A DNA stretch of 64,000 bases from Paenibacillus alkalitolerans (GTDB lineage: Bacteria > Bacillota > Bacilli > Paenibacillales > YIM-B00363). The position numbers and the translations under genes were made by a program. Below, piece by piece: positions 61,332-64,000 of this stretch. The notes under the pieces are model-generated. The model made no database searches and had not been told where the DNA came from. It saw only the letters and a program-made list of their open reading frames with translations. The stretch spans positions 496,001 to 560,000 of the forward strand of contig NZ_JAEMXM010000001.1 of assembly GCF_016482785.1 (NCBI RefSeq), in the 5' to 3' direction. Every line of letters begins with the position of its first letter. The stretch's first letter is position 1.

Positions 61332-62234
61332 CTAACCGTATAACGTTTCGCGGTTCAATTCGGCTAGAGCCAATCGCAACGAATCCGCTTCGCCGGGCAA
61401 TAGATCCAGTTGCGGAGCCCGCATCGAACCGGCGTCAACGCCTCTAAGACGCAGCGCTTCTTTAAAATAAGCCATGTTGCTTCCGCTTTTCAGCGTTTCG
61501 CAATAACGGACCGCAATTCGCTGCAATCGTCTCGCTTCTTCGATCCGGTTCTGCTGATATGCTTCGTACACGGCGACGAACGGTTCGGGATATACGCAGG
61601 AAACGCCAGAGATCACTCCGTCGCATCCCATTGCAAGCGCCGCGAGCAGAAGCCGGTCGGATCCCTGCATAACAGAGAACGTTCCGTTATTAATGTTTAA
61701 ATACTCGTTAGTTCTTAGGAAGTCGGGATAGCTGTATTTGATCCCCACCACATTCGGGCAGCGGTCCGCAACGCGCTGCGCGACGTCCGCCTTCAGATCG
61801 TTCGCGGCGCATTGCGGAATGTTATACAAATAGACCGGAAAGTTGTCCGGGACGCTGTTGGCGACCGTCACGAAAAACTCCTCCAGCTCCCGGTCGTTTG
61901 CCCCAAGGAATATCGGAGTAACGACACCGATCCCGTCCGCGCCGATCGTATGCGCATGCTTCGCCAACTCGATTGTATCCTGCAGTGTCGTTGCTCCCGC
62001 GTGGATAAACACCGTCACTCTGCCGCCCGCTTGCTTGACGACCGTTTCCGCCACCGCTTTTCGTTCCGCAACGGAAAGCCGGATCATCTCGCCGGTCGTT
62101 CCGAGCGGATAAAGGCAATGAACTCCTTTGGAGATTAAAAAATCCGTCAACTTTCCGACTTGGTTCAAGTTGACCTCCCCTTCTCTCGTAAAGGGGGTCA
62201 CCATCGCGGTGGTAATGCCGTATAGACGTTTCAT
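61332..62234 (-). CDS. Dihydrodipicolinate synthase (DapA)-family aldolase/lyase
   Basis: 300 residues: MKRLYGITTAMVTPFTREGE, after AGAAGGAG. The Schiff-base Lys is in NVVGIKYSYPD and the conserved Tyr in PVYLYNIPQ; LYPLGTTGEMIRLSVAERKA is the usual TTGE region. Next to a hydroxyacid dehydrogenase and a sugar ABC transporter it is more likely a sugar-acid aldolase (2-keto-3-deoxy type) or N-acetylneuraminate lyase-like enzyme than the lysine-pathway DapA. The substrate is not decided by sequence alone. Confidence 0.9.
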   Translation of the reverse strand: MKRLYGITTAMVTPFTREGEVNLNQVGKLTDFLISKGVHCLYPLGTTGEMIRLSVAERKAVAETVVKQAGGRVTVFIHAGATTLQDTIELAKHAHTIGADGIGVVTPIFLGANDRELEEFFVTVANSVPDNFPVYLYNIPQCAANDLKADVAQRVADRCPNVVGIKYSYPDFLRTNEYLNINNGTFSVMQGSDRLLLAALAMGCDGVISGVSCVYPEPFVAVYEAYQQNRIEEARRLQRIAVRYCETLKSGSNMAYFKEALRLRGVDAGSMRAPQLDLLPGEADSLRLALAELNRETLYG

Positions 62235-62272
62235 CGAAGCGCTCCTTCTGATGTTTGCTTAACGATAATCGA

Positions 62273-63235
62273 TTACCGGAGTAAATGGGCGGGCTCTTTG
62301 CCCGAGAACACATTCAATAATGCTTCTGCCGTTGCAATACCGACTCGGCGGTATGTTTCTTCCGTCTCTGCGGCCGTATGCGGCGTTGAAACGAGTTGAT
62401 CGATTTGAAACAGCGGGTTGTCACTCGAAACAGGCTCCTGTTCATACACGTCTATCGCTGCACCGGCAATTTGGCGAGTCTGCAAAGCAAAGGCCAACGC
62501 CTTCTCGTCCACCAATGCGCCTCTCGCCGTATTAATGAAATGGGCGGTCGGTTTCATCATCTCGAACTGGCGAAAGTTCATCATATGCCGCGTTTCCGGC
62601 ATGCTTGGCAGATGCATGCTGACGACGTCGCTTTGCGTCAGCACCTCGTCGGAGGTTGCCAGCTTGACTCCTGACTCTCTCGCCTTCCCTTCATCCGGAT
62701 ATTTGTCATACGCGATGATGTTTACATCGAAGCCTTGAAGCTTCTTTGCAACCATGCGCGCTATATTGCCGAAACCGAGCAATCCGACGGTTCTTCCGGC
62801 AAGCTCGGTTCCCACACGGCGGTCCCAGTATCCCCGCCTGGCCGATTGATGCAAGGCGGGAATGCTGCGCATCGAGCATAAAATCAATCCGACCGTCAAC
62901 TCCGCTACCGCGTTCGCATTTCCCCCGGGCACATTGCTTACTTGGATGCCGTATTGCTTCGCTTTCTCCAAATCGATATTATCGACTCCTACGCCGAATC
63001 TGGCAATCGCTTTAAGTTTCGGAGCCAGCTTGAACACGGCTTCATCCCACGTATCGACGCCCGCGATGACGCCGTCAACATCTCCGACAAGCGGAACGAG
63101 CTCTTCGAACGTATGGGGACGTCCGACTTGGTTTTCGACAATGACGCAACCGGCTTCTTCCAACAGCCGCTTCCCTTCCGCGCAAAGCGCCGAGAAATTC
63201 GTAGCCGTCACAAGCACTTTCTTTGACCCTGACAT
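62273..63235 (-). CDS. D-2-hydroxyacid dehydrogenase (phosphoglycerate dehydrogenase family)
   Basis: 320 residues from the ATG at 63235 (MSGSKKVLVTATNFSALCAE), with GGGAGGAG upstream and the permease stop three bases before. NAD fold GLLGFGNIARMVAKKLQG; catalytic Arg in NTARGALVDEKAL, Glu in DVYEQEPVSSDN and His in STPHTAAETEETY. IARFGVGVDNIDLEKAK is the family loop. It oxidises or reduces a 2-hydroxy/2-keto acid, probably linked to the aldolase that follows (38 bp gap). Confidence 0.92.
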   Translation of the reverse strand: MSGSKKVLVTATNFSALCAEGKRLLEEAGCVIVENQVGRPHTFEELVPLVGDVDGVIAGVDTWDEAVFKLAPKLKAIARFGVGVDNIDLEKAKQYGIQVSNVPGGNANAVAELTVGLILCSMRSIPALHQSARRGYWDRRVGTELAGRTVGLLGFGNIARMVAKKLQGFDVNIIAYDKYPDEGKARESGVKLATSDEVLTQSDVVSMHLPSMPETRHMMNFRQFEMMKPTAHFINTARGALVDEKALAFALQTRQIAGAAIDVYEQEPVSSDNPLFQIDQLVSTPHTAAETEETYRRVGIATAEALLNVFSGKEPAHLLR

Positions 63236-63237
63236 TC

Positions 63238-64000
63238 CTACTTGACTCCTCCCACGGTCATTCCGCTGACCATATATTTCGAAGTAAACAGATACATGAT
63301 GACGACAGGTATGGAAGCGATGATGGAGCCTCCCATCAACGGACCCCATGCGAACACATCGCCCACAATCATATCGGCCAGACCGAGCGTAATCGTTTTG
63401 TCAGCGCTCTTGGATACTACGACCAACGCATACAAGTACTCGCTCCAACAAAGGGTGAACGCGAAGATGAACGTGGCGGCGATTCCCGGAGCGGATAACG
63501 GGAAAATAATGCTTGTCAACGTTCGTATACGGCTGCAGCCGTCAATCATCGCCGCTTCTTCAATTTCGTCGGGAATCGATTTGAAGTACGAGATCAGCAT
63601 CCATGTCGCGTATGGAATCGTAATGGTCGGATAAATAAGTATCAGACCGTAGATCGAGTCGTTCAGACCGATGCTTGAAACCAACATGTAAAGCGGAATG
63701 AACAAGACCGCACGCGGCATGAGATAGGCATACAAGATGCCGCTCGATATGATTCTCTTCCCCCGAAACTTGAGCTTGGATATGGCATATGCGGCCAACA
63801 CGCTAAAGAGAATGGAGAATAATGCTACGATCAATGAAACGACCAGGCTGTTCTTGACGTTCGCCAGAAAATTTTTCTCCGCAACCAGTTTCACATATGC
63901 GGACCAAGTGAACTGTTCCGGCCAAAACGTCGGTACCATATTGTATATTTCGCTTTGCGGTTTAAATGAGGTATTGAACATCCAATACAACGGAAACAAA
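63238..64000 (-). CDS. Carbohydrate ABC transporter permease (MalG type), C-terminal part (runs off the right edge)
   Basis: At least 253 residues remain, starting within the first external loop (FPLYWMFNTSFKPQSEIYNM); the N-terminal helix lies beyond the window. Four to five helices and the EAA loop IPDEIEEAAMIDGCSRIRTL are present, with the typical ending KYMVSGMTVGGVK. It is the upstream member of the transporter - dehydrogenase - aldolase transcript. Confidence 0.92.
   Translation of the reverse strand, partial: LFPLYWMFNTSFKPQSEIYNMVPTFWPEQFTWSAYVKLVAEKNFLANVKNSLVVSLIVALFSILFSVLAAYAISKLKFRGKRIISSGILYAYLMPRAVLFIPLYMLVSSIGLNDSIYGLILIYPTITIPYATWMLISYFKSIPDEIEEAAMIDGCSRIRTLTSIIFPLSAPGIAATFIFAFTLCWSEYLYALVVVSKSADKTITLGLADMIVGDVFAWGPLMGGSIIASIPVVIMYLFTSKYMVSGMTVGGVK

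Overview
The window looks like chromosomal DNA of a Paenibacillus-type soil Bacillota (Paenibacillaceae, possibly Paenibacillus or Cohnella). The signs are strong AGGAGG ribosome binding sites, YesM/YesN-type two-component systems beside sugar ABC transporters, S-layer-homology and FIMAH domain exoenzymes, CcpA-type cre sites and a chromosomal AadK-type adenylyltransferase. No tRNA, rRNA or CRISPR array was seen. Almost every gene is on the minus strand and is read right to left.

Layout. 1-2156: start of a Gfo/Idh/MocA oxidoreductase plus two tandem esterases. 2370-3764: secreted GH43-like enzyme. 4022-4394: five-unit 80-bp tandem repeat. 4485-7794: metE and a LysR regulator with a perfect 20-bp palindrome between them. 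8103-13982: five-gene homogentisate (tyrosine) catabolic operon from HPPD to an acyl-CoA ligase that probably activates the acetoacetate released. 14085-16200: decayed cassette (RidA, EamA and LysR pseudogenes around an intact PhzF gene). 16249-17682: aldo/keto reductase and two small membrane or secreted proteins. 17796-24868: very large SLH-anchored glycosidase and multidomain pectate lyase. 25252-26226: aadK on the plus strand behind a possible leader-peptide attenuator. 26424-34608: polysaccharide-fragment uptake operon (sialidase-like protein, LplB/LplC permeases, solute-binding protein, membrane AraC regulator, GntR/LacI regulator). 34772-36350: phosphodiester glycosidase and coiled-coil membrane partner.

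36572-43146 is the most interesting locus. A guanidine-I (ykkC) riboswitch with an intrinsic terminator precedes a NitT/TauT-type ABC importer, an arginase-family enzyme that resembles nickel-dependent guanidine hydrolase, and a CbiM / PDGLE-type CbiN / fused CbiQ-CbiO nickel-cobalt ECF transporter. Read together this is a self-contained system to sense, import and hydrolyse guanidine and to supply the metal for the enzyme.

43418-45954: csaA, an IS605-type element carrying TnpB with its guide-RNA-like right end, and a truncated DJ-1/PfpI gene. 45923-60774: alcohol dehydrogenase, then two sugar ABC-transporter modules, each with its own YesM/YesN pair and solute-binding protein; two cre-like sites lie at binding-protein promoters. 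61332-64000: DapA-family aldolase, D-2-hydroxyacid dehydrogenase and the start of another sugar permease gene, probably for catabolism of a sugar acid.

All functions are inferred from reading the sequence; no database search was run.
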